Shown here: piece by piece, positions 23,293-34,806 of the stretch | How positions within the stretch are numbered: position 1 is the stretch's first letter | How the letters are laid out: every line of letters begins with the position of its first letter | Notes under the pieces: model-generated | Told to the model about the DNA's origin: nothing | Database searches by the model: none | The model's input: only the letters and a program-made list of their open reading frames with translations | Program-made: the position numbers and the translations under genes | Source: Caenorhabditis remanei | Lineage: Eukaryota > Nematoda > Chromadorea > Rhabditida > Rhabditidae | DNA length: 64,000 bases | Assembly: GCF_010183535.1 (NCBI RefSeq) | Contig: NC_071331.1 | Span: 18,910,001 to 18,974,000 of the forward strand | Reading direction: 5' to 3'

Positions 23293-24310
23293 CTATTCGA
23301 ACCACTACACCACGAAAAGGACAAGATATTCATCTGGTTCTAATTTATTCAGAACGAACCGGAAAAAACCATATCTGGAAAATGTGGTTTTTAAGCCACG
23401 AAGCATAAAGTCACACAACTTTTAATTTCGAAAAATGTGTCAGCTCTCGAACCAAAACTTTTGGACCCTGAACACTCACCTGATTTTCAATGGCAGTGTG
23501 CTCAATCATCTTTTCAATCGTCAATAAATTACAGCTTCCAGTGAATTGCCTAATCGATTTCACCAGATCCTTTTCATGTTTCTTCAACTGTTGTGGGTTC
23601 AATCCATAGATAATCATCTTAAATCTATTGGTCGACCCGATTACATTCACAACAACATCTGCCTTTGAGCACAACTGTTGACCGGATATTGGTGAGTCAC
23701 AAGCGGATACCTAAAAACAAATTATTTGAATTTTGAAATACTTATTAGGTAGAACTACTCACTCTAAACTCGAAAAATTGAAGTCGATTTCTGCTTAAAA
23801 TCGTTGACATGCTCTGTTTCGTACTGATTTCACCGAATGGAGAAATGGAAAAGTATTTGGAATGGGCGGAGAGTGGATCCAATGCATAGTTCACGAGACT
23901 ACTGTTTCCAAGATCTGCGTCTTCAGCCTAAAATATATATTAGAGGTTAAAGGCGTATTGCGGTCAGGCGGTCAGTTATTATATTTTCATATCATGATGT
24001 ATCCGTTTCGGCGAGTTCATTTTCATACTTCAATAATTTTTCAATTCGGCCCACAACCCACTGAAAATGAGCGCTGGAAAGTTTTGTCAGTTAAATGACC
24101 GAAGAAAATTGGGTGGCGGTGGCCTAGAAATTCAACTTCGGCCGCTGTGAATTTTTTGAGTTTTGAGGGTATTTGATTTTTTTTTCTCACTGACCAAACT
24201 TTTCTGCGCTCGCGTTCAGCGAGTAGGGCCCGGAATTAAAAAATTCTTGAAGTATGAAAATGAACTTGCCGAAACGCGCGCATTTTGATACGAAAATATC
24301 ATAACTGATC

Positions 24311-24331
24311 CCAATTTACGCAGATAAGTTA
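24311..24331 (-). ncRNA. Predicted 21U-RNA (piRNA)
   Basis: The minus-strand core is at 24369-24376. TAGT (YRNT) puts the 5' T at 24331, 38 nt after the core end. The equivalent site in the intact gene is 54490-54510. Confidence 0.5.
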
Positions 24332-26546
24332 CTATCACAGAAAGTTTTCTAAAAACTCATATTATTAATGAAACAGTAACACTTACCTTCACTGTGAGCA
24401 CCTTTGTGAACGCATTGGCCACCGAGGAAACTGCTCCGAAGTAAGTGGTCAATCCGAGATCCGAATCATAAACAAATCTAGGCACATTGTCATTCACATC
24501 CAGTACAGTAATCGAGACAAGTGCATAATCAGTTTGAGTTCCAGCGGTTACGGTCACATTTAGGAGGTATCTGTAATTAAGATTGAAAGGGGGAAGACGA
24601 TAGGGTGATTGAAATTGCTTTGAAGATTCAATACTTTATGCAAAAAACTCCGCATTCTATTTGTTTCAATCACTAATAAATCCTAGATTTTTCTGTTTTC
24701 GTTCCTTGAAAATCGTGATTTTGGTCTGTTTGCTCTAACGTTATAATTTGTAGTCAAACTTTCAGACCAAAATGATGTTGGTCTGCTAGTTCGACTACAA
24801 AATACTGCTAGTAGACCAATATAGGTTTTGCGTCGAGTTTTGATATAACACTGGAATTTTTTGCTTAAAAATAGTGAATAGATAAATTAAGACGCTGAGA
24901 ATCTGAAAATCGTAGCTTCGAAACTTGAAAATTTGAAAAATTAGGTGAAATTTCGGTTTTAAAGACTTAATTCTAGATACCAAAAATCGGCAAATAGTAG
25001 ATAATTTTATTTTTCTCGAATACCAGGCCAAAAGTAAATAATCAGCGTTTTCACAGCTTTCCAATGATATATAACACATCCCATAACTCCAAACTGACTC
25101 CATGACTTTCTTTAGTAAATTTTGAAAAATTCAAATCATCACTCACCCACACAACGCGTAAAAAATGTCGTAATTTTTCATAAGACCTCATTGAAACAGA
25201 ACATTTAAATTTTCAAATTGGAAAATAAAATAATGCGATAAGTATTGATAATTCCCGGTACAGTCTCCCTTTTCATTTTTGAAACAGTAAAAATAAAAAC
25301 TCACCTCTCAACAGTCTCCCTATCCAACTCCATCTGCGTTCTCAGCTCACAATTTCCATCATTTCCAGCAGTGACTCCGAATGCTCCACGATAGTTTCCA
25401 GATACAATATTACAGATGATAAATCTGGTATCCGTTGGTTTATTCATCACTGACAGTACTTGGACCAAATGGGGTGGACGGACAGCTTCAGATACAGAGG
25501 CACTGAAAAAGTTATAATTTTAATTGGAGTAATAGTTTCTACAATTGAACTCACGTATAATTTCTCAAACTGAACTGCTATTCTCCCTCATTCGGAGTAT
25601 TCGAGACAGGCGATGCGTCAGGAATCAAGTGAGATGACGTGGCAACCACGTTGATGAGTACTGTAGTTGTGGAGGAGAGTGGTGGCATTCCACTGTAGGC
25701 TCCCTCGATTCGCAGCTGAAATCAACCTTTTCCAGTCACTATAAGTACAGTAACCTACCGTAATCTTCTCCCCAGCGAATGCATCAAGAGGCCTTGCCAA
25801 AATGATCAATCCACTCTCAGCGTTCACATTGAAATGGGCTTCCAGACCACCTGCAGACAGGAGACGGTACCGGATACGGTTGTCTGGATCCTGAAAATGG
25901 GTAAGATGAAATATTGAAAAACAATTTGAAAATTGCGAGAGGATTTAGTGATGAAACAGAAAAATGTTTAGTTGCTGTTTCGGTAATTGTATTATTGCTA
26001 TCACAGGTAGTCCTTGACGCATCAGCACAACGATTACCGGATTTCTAGAGCTTCAATGGTTATTCTACTAAAAATATGAACAAAAAAGTACTGTTTCTCC
26101 ACGCTGTTTTGTTTCAAAATATGAAAACTAACAGCTTTGTTTTGAATCTCTCTTGAAGTTTTACGGCAAACATCCCTGTTTCAGATGTTTTTTGAATGGC
26201 ACAACGAGTTTTATCGATAATATTGTTGGACGTTGAACTTAATGTACACAAATGGAAGTAGTAAACACTGTGTTCAATAGAACAATTAATTAATTAAATT
26301 GATTTTTTTTTAGCTTTTCGGTTTCAAGTTCAAGAGCTTAATAATTAAATGTACTGTGTCATAACTTTTTAAAAACAAATTCTTGTGAATTGGGTCGAAA
26401 ATCTCCTTTTTCTTAGTTAGTTCAGTTCTTCTTTCAATATTAATATTACAAACTTTACTGTTTCAATAATTTTATTGAGTAGGAGATAATTTTTTGATTT
26501 ATTGATTGTTCCGATAGACTACAAATTTTTACTTACGCAGCCATAT

Positions 26547-26732
26547 TACCCATAGCCGTTGGCTGGCTGCTCGCTCAGTTCAGGATGAGGTGTAGGTCTC
26601 GTTGCGACTACCGTACTTTAAAACTTTTTTATGGGTAAAGTTCGATAGAGAGCTACCGTAAATCGAAATTCTGTAACGAGACCCACACCTCGTGTATTGA
26701 CCGAACTTTGAGAGCCACTTGCAGAATGGGTA
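26547..26732. mobile_element. Small inverted-repeat element, TACCCATTCGCC family
   Basis: Ends are TACCCATAGCCGTTGGCTG and AGCCACTTGCAGAATGGGTA. Copies lie at 31086-31280 and 43431-43625 (in array units 1 and 3) and a shorter one at 58022-58160. All carry GTTCGATAGAGAG or GTAGAGAG and CGAGACCCA-like internal blocks. Termini and flanking TA suggest a MITE. Confidence 0.65.
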
Positions 26733-27868
26733 ACACAACAAAATTATGCGGTTTCAAACAAAATTTGAATATTAGTTTTCAGAAAAATTATTAATCGGCA
26801 GAATAAACAGCCCTTTAACATGGTTTTTACAAAATAAATTCTGCTGAGTGAACACCTAAAACCTAATTACTTCTCTACTGTTTCAACATTCATGTGAATT
26901 CATCTTTAGTTTCATACAAATATTGACTAGATCACATCTAAAATTCACAGTTCCAAAGTGTTTTCACCAAACTCATAAATAAATAAAAAGTAAAAATAAG
27001 AAAATAAACCTCCGAAGTAGAAACTTGAATAGTGACAGTCGAATTGGCCTCTGCATCCAATGCTCTCAATAAATTAATAGATCCAGAATAAGACGAGACA
27101 GAGAAAGATCTCCTTTATGAGCTTTCGTGATACTCGACACTCATTTTCATTGATTTTTTACTGTGATTATATTTCAGAACAATTTGAAAAAAACGTATTG
27201 TTATCTTCCCGTTTTGACTGACAAAAAATGTCTTCATAAAAATATTTTCTGTTTCAGTTGCTTCCCAATGTATTCGAATTAGTATGTGTTTTCTTAATTC
27301 CTTTTCTGCGCTTTTTGCAATAAATCCAGGTTTCTAAAAAATGTTTGAAGTTTCTTCCGATTTGTTGCCAATGATTATCAAGAGGTTGTCTTGGTTTTCG
27401 GCCATTTTCTGATTTTCCAATTGGTTACGATACATTTTTCTGTTTCAGGAACTCTTGAAAATAAATTGTGTATTATTAGCTTAATACGGTTTGTTCCTTA
27501 ATCTGAATGCAATCTATACTTGATAATCAGAAAAAATTAATGTTTCAGAATAAAATTATCACTTAATCAAATACGCATTAAAACCAATTGTATCGCAATC
27601 GGAACTCATTTTTAAGATAATTTTTTATTTTTCAGTTTAAAAAAAATATTCAAATAAACTTCATATATTAATAAATAAATACACCGTTTCAATCAATATG
27701 TATACATATTATAAATCTTTTAAAGTTTAATGATAACATTAAATATTATGATTAAAAAAAAAAAATAATTGTCACTGAAACGGCGGTGGACAAATCACTG
27801 GCAAATTGGAGAGAGGATTGGGAGGAGAAGTTATAGAATTTCAGAAAAAAGAAAGAATTGAGCACCTA

Positions 27869-29019
27869 CAGTAGCGATCATAGGTGAGTACACCTGCATA
27901 CTTTCATATGTATCTCAGCTGAAATAAGACCGTTTTGCAAAAACTTTTTTTTCAAAGATAGCTGAAACATTCAGCAATACGAAAATCAGTTTTTTGAAAT
28001 GGTTCCAATTCTGATTTTTTTTTGATAATCGATTTTTCCAGATCGTGATTTGAAAATTCGAAAAAAAACTTTTTATTTTTCTCTTGGAGTTATTGAGTTT
28101 TTAATGTCAAAATGTTGGAAAACACTCAAATAAACAAAAAATTATGTTGAATCGGCATTCTACCTTCTGAGCATCGTGCCACAGCTCCAGAAGTCAAAAG
28201 TGGCGCCCTCGGGAAAACTTTCATAACTCATCAAAAAATGCTCCAAATTAGTCAAAACATGTACCAAAAGATGTGTCTTGAGCTTATCTACAAACAAACA
28301 TCAAAAAGTTACATTTTTAGAAAAAAAAATTTTTTCTAATTTTTTTCACTCAAAAATTTTTTATTCCCATTTTTTTTCCTAATTTTCGATATTTTCTGGC
28401 TATAAAACAAAGAAAGAATGCAGAAATGTGTTTGATTATGTGTGAAAAAACACTTCGTGCCCAGTATGTGAGAGGTATGTTCGTTTTGTAGCCAGAAAAT
28501 ATCGAAAATTAGGAAAAAATGGGAATAAAAAATTTTTGAGTGAAAAAAAATTAGAAAAATTATTTTTTCTAAAAATGTAACTTTTTGATGTTTGTTTGTA
28601 GATAAGCTCAAGACACATCTTTTGGTACATGTTTTGACTAATTTGGAGCATTTTTTGATGAGTTATGAAAGTTTTCCCGAGGGCGCCACTTTTGACTTCT
28701 GGAGCTGTGGCACGATGCTCAGAAGGTAGAATGCCGATTCAACATAATTTTTTGTTTATTTGAGTGTTTTCCAACATTTTGACATTAAAAACTCAATAAC
28801 TCCAAGAGAAAAATAAAAAGTTTTTTTTCGAATTTTCAAATCACGATCTGGAAAAATCGATTATCAAAAAAAATCAGAATTGGAACCATTTCAAAAAACT
28901 GATTTTCGTATTGCTAAATGTTTCAGCTATCTTTGAAAAAAAAGTTTTTGCAAAACGGTCTTATTTCAGCTGAGATACATATGAAAGTATGCAGGTGTAC
29001 TCACCTATGATCGCTACTG
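27869..29019. mobile_element. 1.15-kb palindromic element, CAGTAGCGA family, in unit 1
   Basis: Termini are CAGTAGCGATCATAGGTGAG and its complement, with TA on both sides (27867-27868 and 29020-29021). The empty site is visible at 14,000 (GAGCACCTATGTTTGG), so exactly TA was duplicated. Arms are about 0.55 kb, loop at about 28,400-28,480. No transposase; open frames in the arms are mirror images of each other. Confidence 0.85.
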
Positions 29020-29164
29020 TATGTTTGGTTCACAAGGAGAGAAAATTGAGCAGAAAAATGCTGAAACGAAAGAAAAAATGGGAGAAGAAAAAGGGGGGAA
29101 ACAAATGAGATTCTGTGGGATGAAAGAAAATGAGAAATAGAAAAAGGACAAAGTTACAGTATAC

Positions 29165-29232
29165 TTTTGTGTTGATTCGGATGAGTACGCTGATGATAGT
29201 CGGGTGTTGGAATCACGATTGCCTGTATACGT
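29165..29232 (-). pseudogene. Cadherin tail exon copy in unit 1 (first)
   Basis: A 68-bp exon equivalent between TTTTTCAG and a GTATAC donor, encoding NRDSNTRLSSAYSSESTQ in the open frame. The following exon equivalent (27772-27865) is separated from it by the palindrome. Confidence 0.5.
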
Positions 29233-29404
29233 CTGAAAAATAGAGAACTTATAGTTAGAGATGGTGATGTCATGAAACAGAGAATCCAAATATATGGAGT
29301 AGTAAGAGAAAGCGAAAGCATAAAGATTAGAAGTGCCAGAAATGTGAGCGTAACGGAATTGAAAAAAATTGAACTATTTAAGGAAATGTTTAAGCATTTA
29401 AAAA

Positions 29405-29701
29405 ATCGTTGACATGCTCTGTTTCGTACTGATTTCACCGAATGGAGAAATGGAAAAGTATTTGGAATGGGCGGAGAGAGGATCACTGTCCACTGTCGGC
29501 TCCCTCGATTCGCAGCTGAAATTCGGAGCTCATTTCTATTTTTCAGCCACAATAAGAACAGTAACCTACCGTAATCTTCTCCCCTGTGAATGCCTCAATA
29601 GGCCTTGCCAAAGTGATCAATCCATTCTCAGCATTCACATTGAAATGGGCTTCCAGACCACCTGCAGACAAGAGACGGAACCGAATACGGTTGTTTGGTT
29701 C
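29405..29701 (-). pseudogene. Chimeric cadherin EC exon fragments
   Basis: A piece of the [17 protein letters not shown] exon (about 29,408-29,485) is joined directly to the start of the [11 protein letters not shown] exon, followed by the [14 protein letters not shown] exon (29570-29701). The last has lost its acceptor (CTTCA where CTGAA stands in the intact copy) and carries substitutions ([18 protein letters not shown]). Not codable as a unit. Confidence 0.7.
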
Positions 29702-30397
29702 CTTCAACATAGGAAAGATGAAGAATTGAAAAAGGATTTGACAATTGAGAGAAGGTTTAATGATGAAACAGACAAATATTTTGTAACAGTTTCGGAAATT
29801 GTATTATTGTTGTGAATACTGTCACAGGAAGTCCCTATAACTTTTGAGTCTCATACCTGATTTCTAGAGCTTCAATGGTTATTCTATTAAAAATATGAAC
29901 AAAAAAGTACTGTTTCTAAAGTTTCAGAAATATCAATGAAGTTTCAATCTGTCATTGGTAGCTCTGCAAGTTTTCGAGTTTCTTATTTTTTTGTGGAATG
30001 AAGTTTTCAAAAAAATAAGCGTTTTGTTTCAAATCTTATTTGACTTTTACACCAAACATCCCTGCTCCGGATGTTATATGAATGGCATAAGGAATTTATA
30101 AGATAATAAAACTCTTGTCTAATTTCTTAAACAATTCAATTCAGGTAAAGATTGATAAAATGAAAATATAACTTTTTTGCTGTTTCAATCTGGTAATATT
30201 TTAACTTAACACTGATGGAAGAAGCTTAACACTGATGGAAGACTTGAGCAGGCTTGTCCATAAAACAATAAAATAAATAATTTAAAATATGAGGAGAGAA
30301 CTTGGAAACTTACATTTAACTCTTTTTTTAATATTTAAAGTGACGAATTTTACTGTTTCAATTATGTTAATAAGTGTGATAGTTTTTTTTAAATTAT

Positions 30398-30418
30398 TGA
30401 TTTTTTCGCATACTTAAA
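30398..30418 (+). ncRNA. Predicted 21U-RNA, duplicated in unit 3
   Basis: The core is at 30353-30360. TATT (YRNT) puts the 5' T 38 nt downstream. The identical locus is at 42743-42763. Confidence 0.5.
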
Positions 30419-31038
30419 AATGCTCAAAAGTGCAACCATACAACAAAATTATGCGGTTTCAAATAAAATTTGAAGTCGGGTTTCAGAACAATTAGTAATG
30501 TGCAGAATATACACTGGACAAATAAGGTTTGTACAAAATAAATCCCTCTAATTACTTATACTTTTTCAACAGGTATGTGAATTCATCTAAAAAAAAAACT
30601 ACGAAAATTTGTTGGAAATATTGAGAAAACCAAGAATTTAACAAATCCAAGAGGACTACACGGCCGCGCGGAAAAACTCTTCCACGAAGGTTCGTTTAGA
30701 GTCAGGAAAACGGGAATTGTGGCGTTCAGAGCAATTTTTAGCATATACTCTAATGATGAAAGCTTCTTAATATTGTCTGGAGAATTGTAAGTCTGAGATA
30801 AAAATTACTTCAGTCCTTTAAGAGATTTTTAATTAAAATGTACTGTTTCATAACTTTAAAAACAACTAATTCTTGTGAGTTCGTTTTACTTGAGCAAGCT
30901 TGTCCATACAATGAAACAAATATTTTAAAACATGACGGGGAACTTAGAAACTTGCATCTAGTTCCTTTTTGAATATTAAATTTACGAATATTACTGTTTC
31001 AATAATGTTATTAAGTGAGATAGCATTTTTTGACTTAT

Positions 31039-31059
31039 TGAGTTATATACGTACCGCAT
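31039..31059 (+). ncRNA. Predicted 21U-RNA, duplicated in unit 3
   Basis: The core is at 30994-31001. TATT (YRNT) gives a 5' T at +38. The identical locus is at 43384-43404. Confidence 0.5.
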
Positions 31060-31085
31060 ACCAATTTTCACTTATGCGGCCATAT

Positions 31086-31280
31086 TACCCATTCGCCGAT
31101 GGCTGATGGCTCGCACAAGTTTCGGCCCGGGGACGCGGGGTGGGTTTCGACGTGACTACCATACTTTAAAACTTTTTTATGGGTAAAGTTCGATAGAGAG
31201 CCGCTGTATATCGAAATTCCGCAGCGAGACCCATACCTCGTCCCAGGGCCGAACTTTGAGAGCCACTGGCGAAATGGGTA
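31086..31280. mobile_element. TACCCATTCGCC MITE in unit 1
   Basis: Ends are TACCCATTCGCCGATGGCTG and AGCCACTGGCGAAATGGGTA. The unit 3 copy is 43431-43625. Confidence 0.65.
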
Positions 31281-31541
31281 ATACAACAAAATTATGCGGT
31301 TTCAAACTAAATTTGAAAAACAGTTTTTTTAAAGAAATTAATAACACAAATGTTCTGTTTCATAACTTTTTTAAAACAAATTCTTGTGAGTTCGTTTCAT
31401 TTGAACGAACTTGAAGAATGGCAAAATTCTTTTAAAAATTGAGGAACAGAGAAACTTTGATTTAGTTCCTTTTTCAATCTTAAAATTACAAATTTTACTG
31501 TTTCAATAATGTTAATAAGGGAGATAGAAGTTTTTGAATAA

Positions 31542-31562
31542 TTAACTTAAGGCATTCAACAA
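31542..31562 (+). ncRNA. Predicted 21U-RNA, duplicated in unit 3
   Basis: The core is at 31498-31505. TAAT (YRNT) gives a 5' T at +37. The identical locus is at 43887-43907. Confidence 0.45.
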
Positions 31563-31783
31563 AATTATACGGTTTCATAAAAAATTTTAAGTTCGGTTTC
31601 AGAAAAATTGGTAATCGACAGTAGAGACACACAAAAGTTACTAAATAAATTAGGATGAGTTAACACCTAAAACCTAATTACTTCTACTGTTTGACCGATA
31701 AGTGAATTCATCTTTAGTTTCATGAAAATATTCACTCGCTCCCAGTTGAATCTAAAATTCACAGTTCCAATGTTTTCCCCAAA

Positions 31784-32105
31784 CCTCTATCCTGATCAAA
31801 TGCATTAACTTGTCCCACAATAGTCCCCGGAAGAGTGTCTTCCTTAACATCGAATTCATATGATCCACTTTCAAAGTTTGGAATCCAGTCGTTCTTATCA
31901 GCGACGTTAATTGTGATGCTAACGAAATGAGCGAGTTTTGGATCCACTTCCATTGTTTGGGTTTGGAGAAAAATAAATAAATAAAAAGTAAAAATAAGAA
32001 AATAAACCTCCGAAGTAGAAACTTGAATAGTGACAGTCGAATTGGCCTCTGCATCCAATGCTCTCAATAAATTAATAGATCCAGAATAAGACGAGACAGA
32101 GAAAG
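31784..32105 (-). pseudogene. Cadherin EC exon pair fragment in unit 1
   Basis: It contains the [20 protein letters not shown] / [13 protein letters not shown] exon and the [20 protein letters not shown] exon. The acceptor between them reads CCAA instead of CCAG, and the donor end is deleted (CCCAAACCTCTATCC). Same damage in unit 3 (44129-44450). Confidence 0.7.
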
Positions 32106-32143
32106 ATCTCCTTATCAAGAAGATCTCCTAGAGATCTCCTTAT

Positions 32144-32372
32144 CAACCTGTCAAATTATAGATCTCGGTGAGCTCTACTCAAATCTATTTTCAGTTTTAC
32201 TGTGCGTTCAGTGAGAGCCGCAGTACAATCCATTTAGTGGCCGGGCCGTGAACAGCCGGGCCTTGAATCACGGCCCGGCCACTAAATGGATTGTACTGCG
32301 GCTCTCACTAAACTTACAGTAAAACTGAAAATAGATTTGAGTAGAGCTCACCATCTATAATTTGACAGGTTG
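32144..32372. mobile_element. 229-bp perfect-arm palindrome
   Basis: CAACCTGTCAAATTATAGAT at the left is mirrored by the right end ATCTATAATTTGACAGGTTG. The arms run through CAGTTTTACTGT, GAGAGCCGCAGTACAATCC and GTGGCCGGGCCGTGA to a GC-rich centre. A repeat in unit 3 lies at 44489-44717. Short foldback element with no coding capacity. Confidence 0.75.
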
Positions 32373-32450
32373 ATCGACTCCTAATTTTCATTTTGAAGCA
32401 AGTTATTCAAAGGCCCGCTCACGGCCCGGACAAGGCCCGGTTGCAAGTAT

Positions 32451-32679
32451 GGTAGTTGTGGAGGAGAGTGGTGGCATTCCACTGTCGGCTCCCTCGATTC
32501 GCAGCTGAAATCAACCTTTTCCAGTCACAATAAGTACAGTAACCTACCGTAATCTTCTCCCCAGCGAATGCATCAAGAGGCCTTGCCAAAGTGATCAATC
32601 CACTCTCAGCATTCACATTGAAATGGGCTTCCAGACCACCTGCAGACAGCAGACGGTACCGGATACGGTTGTTTGTATC
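32451..32679 (-). pseudogene. Cadherin EC exon fragments in unit 1
   Basis: A truncated [17 protein letters not shown] exon (about 32451-32504) is followed by a complete [14 protein letters not shown] exon (32548-32679). The first exon's donor half is lost beside the CGGCCCGG-rich edge of the 229-bp palindrome region. The equivalent in unit 3 is 44796-45024. Confidence 0.65.
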
Positions 32680-34498
32680 CTGAAAATGGGTAAGATGAAA
32701 TATTGAAAAAGAATTTGAAAATTGAGAGAGGATTTAATGATGAAACAGTGAAATATTTTTTTACTGTTTCGGAAATTAGGTAATTGTTGTGAATACTATC
32801 ACAGGTAGTCCTGGTTGCTTTTTACTCACAAAACAATCATCACAACGATTACCTGATTTTTAGAGCTTCAATGGTTATTCTATTAAAAATATGAACAAAA
32901 AAGTACTGTTTCTAAAGTTTCAGAAATATCAATGAAGTTTCAATCTGTCATTGGAAGCTCTGCAAGTTTTCGAGTTTCTTATTTTTTTGTGGAATGAAGT
33001 TTTCAAAAAAATAAGCGTTTTGTTTCAAATCTTACTTGACTTTTACACCAACAATCCCTGTTCCGGATGTTATATGAACGTGCATAAGGAATTTATAAGA
33101 TAATAAAACTCCTGTCTAACTTCTTAAACAATTCAGGTAAAGATGGATAAAATGAAAACATTTTAACTTTACACTGATGGAAGTAGTAGAGTTAGATTAG
33201 TAGAATGACCAATTAGTTAATTCGATTTTTTCAGCTTTTCGGCTTTAAGTTGAAAAAATTAATATGTGATTAAAATGCTCGGTTTCATAGCTTTATAAAA
33301 ACAAATTCTTGTGAGTTCGTTTTACTTGAGAAATCTTGTCCATAAAACAATGAAATAAATAATTTAAAATATGAGGAGAGAACTTGGAAACTTACATTTA
33401 ACTCCTTTTTAATATTTAAAATTACGAATTTTACAGTTTCAATAATGTTAACAAGTGTGATAGATTTTTTTTTGAATTATGGATTTTTCCGCATACTTAA
33501 AAATGCTCACAAGTGCAGCCATACAACAAAATTATGCGGATTCAAATAAAATTTGAAGTCGGGTTTCAGAACAATTAGTAATGTGCAGAATATACACTGG
33601 ACAAATAAGGTTTGTACAAAATAAATCCCTCTAATTACTAATACTTATTCAACAGGTATGTGAATTCATCTAAAAAACTACGAAAATTTGTTGGAAATAT
33701 TGAGAAAACCAAGAATTGAACAAATCCGAGAGGACTACACGGCTGCGCGGAAAAACTCTTCCACTAAGGTTTGTTTAGAGTCAGGAAAACGGGAATTGTG
33801 GCGTTCAGAGCAATTTTTAGCATATACTCCAATTGTTGAGGAGGTTTATAGGGTTGGTGAACCCAAACCAACTCAAGAAGTGAAAGGTACAGTAACTTAG
33901 AAAGCAAGACAAAGAGGAATAGATTAAAACGGTTTATTAAAGTTATTCTCAAGAAGATAGATACCTTTGCCTGGCGACGAAGAACGCACGGTTCCAGTGG
34001 AGGAAGTACAAAAATGTTTGAAGTTTCTTCCAGATTTTGTTGCCAATGGTTATCAAGAGCGCTTTCTATGAGCAAATGTTGAGCTCGGCATCTGAATTTA
34101 CTTTGAGGTTGCTGTGGTTTTCGGCCATTTTCTGATTTTCCAATTGGTTACGATACATTTCTCTGTTTCAGGAACTCTTGAAAAGCAAATTTGTATTATT
34201 AGCTCAATACGTTCTGTTTCTTATTCTGAATGCAGTCTATACTCGAGTGATAATCAGAAAAAAATAAATGTTTCAGAATAAAATTATAAGTTAATCAAAT
34301 ACGCATTAAAACCAATTGTATCGCAATCGGAACGCATTTTTAAGAGAATTTTTTATATTTCAATTAATAAAATTATTCAAATAAACTTCATACATTAATA
34401 AATAAATACACCGTTTCAATCAATATGTATACATATTAAAAATCTTTTAAAGTTTAATGATAAAAAGTATAAATAAAATAATAAATATTAAATAATTG

Positions 34499-34806
34499 TC
34501 ACTGAAACGGCGGTGGACAAATCACTGGCAAATTGGAGAGAGGATTGGGTGGAGAAGTTATAGAATTTCAGAAAAAAGAAAGAATTGAGCACCTATGTTT
34601 GGTTCACAAGGAGAGAAAATTGAGCGGAAAAATGCTGAAACGAAAGAAAAAATGGGAGAAGAAAAAGGGGGGAAACAAATGAGATTCTGTGGGATGAAAG
34701 AAAATGAGAAATAGAAAAAGGACAAAGTTACAGTATACTTTTGTGTTGATTCGGATGAGTACGCTGATGATAGTCGGGTGTTGGAATCACGATTGCCTGT
34801 ATACGT
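34499..34806 (-). pseudogene. Second tail-exon pair in unit 1
   Basis: Exon equivalents 34739-34806 and 34499-34592 match 14150-14217 and 13912-13999 of the second copy. Here the palindrome is absent, so this is an empty-site version. In the final exon a 6-nt net insertion with a T loss creates a TGA in the frame that is open to CPPPFQ in 13912-13999. Confidence 0.55.

Larger units (their letters stand above)
13912..27110 (-). pseudogene. Second partial cadherin copy (EC repeats to tail), retrotransposon-interrupted
   Basis: Exon equivalents in gene order are 27010 to about 27110 (truncated), 25759-25890, 25555-25715, 25305-25502, 24387-24570, 23763-23927, 23480-23710, 17391-17543, 16851-17344, 16162-16218, 16043-16080, 14150-14217 and 13912-13999. 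All lengths from 25890 down to 16043 equal those in the intact gene. It lacks the 5' exons and the 180-bp exon that should precede 25890. In 25555-25715 a TTG (Leu) of the intact gene is TAG at 25578-25580, a nonsense codon. A 4.2-kb retrotransposon sits in the intron between 23480 and 17543. The juxtamembrane, transmembrane and tail exons (17543-16043) are fully open and almost identical to the intact gene. I call it a pseudogene, but a truncated 3' transcript is possible. Confidence 0.8.
22592..27447. promoter_or_regulatory. piRNA promoter cores, second block
   Basis: Thirteen exact cores. + starts: 22592, 22693, 22741, 22937, 26176, 26458, 26878, 27249 and 27440. - starts: 24369, 25192, 25280 and 25952. 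They resume immediately outside the retrotransposon (the first is 18 bp beyond its edge), in introns of the second cadherin copy. Confidence 0.7.

Noticed and set aside
13912..27110. Second cadherin copy as an intact gene
   Set aside because: Nonsense codon at 25578-25580, missing 5' exons and a missing 180-bp EC exon.
28336..28651. Open frames in the 1.15-kb palindrome arms (also in units 2 and 3)
   Set aside because: Low-complexity Phe/Lys/Ser peptides from AT-rich inverted arms; no transposase motifs.
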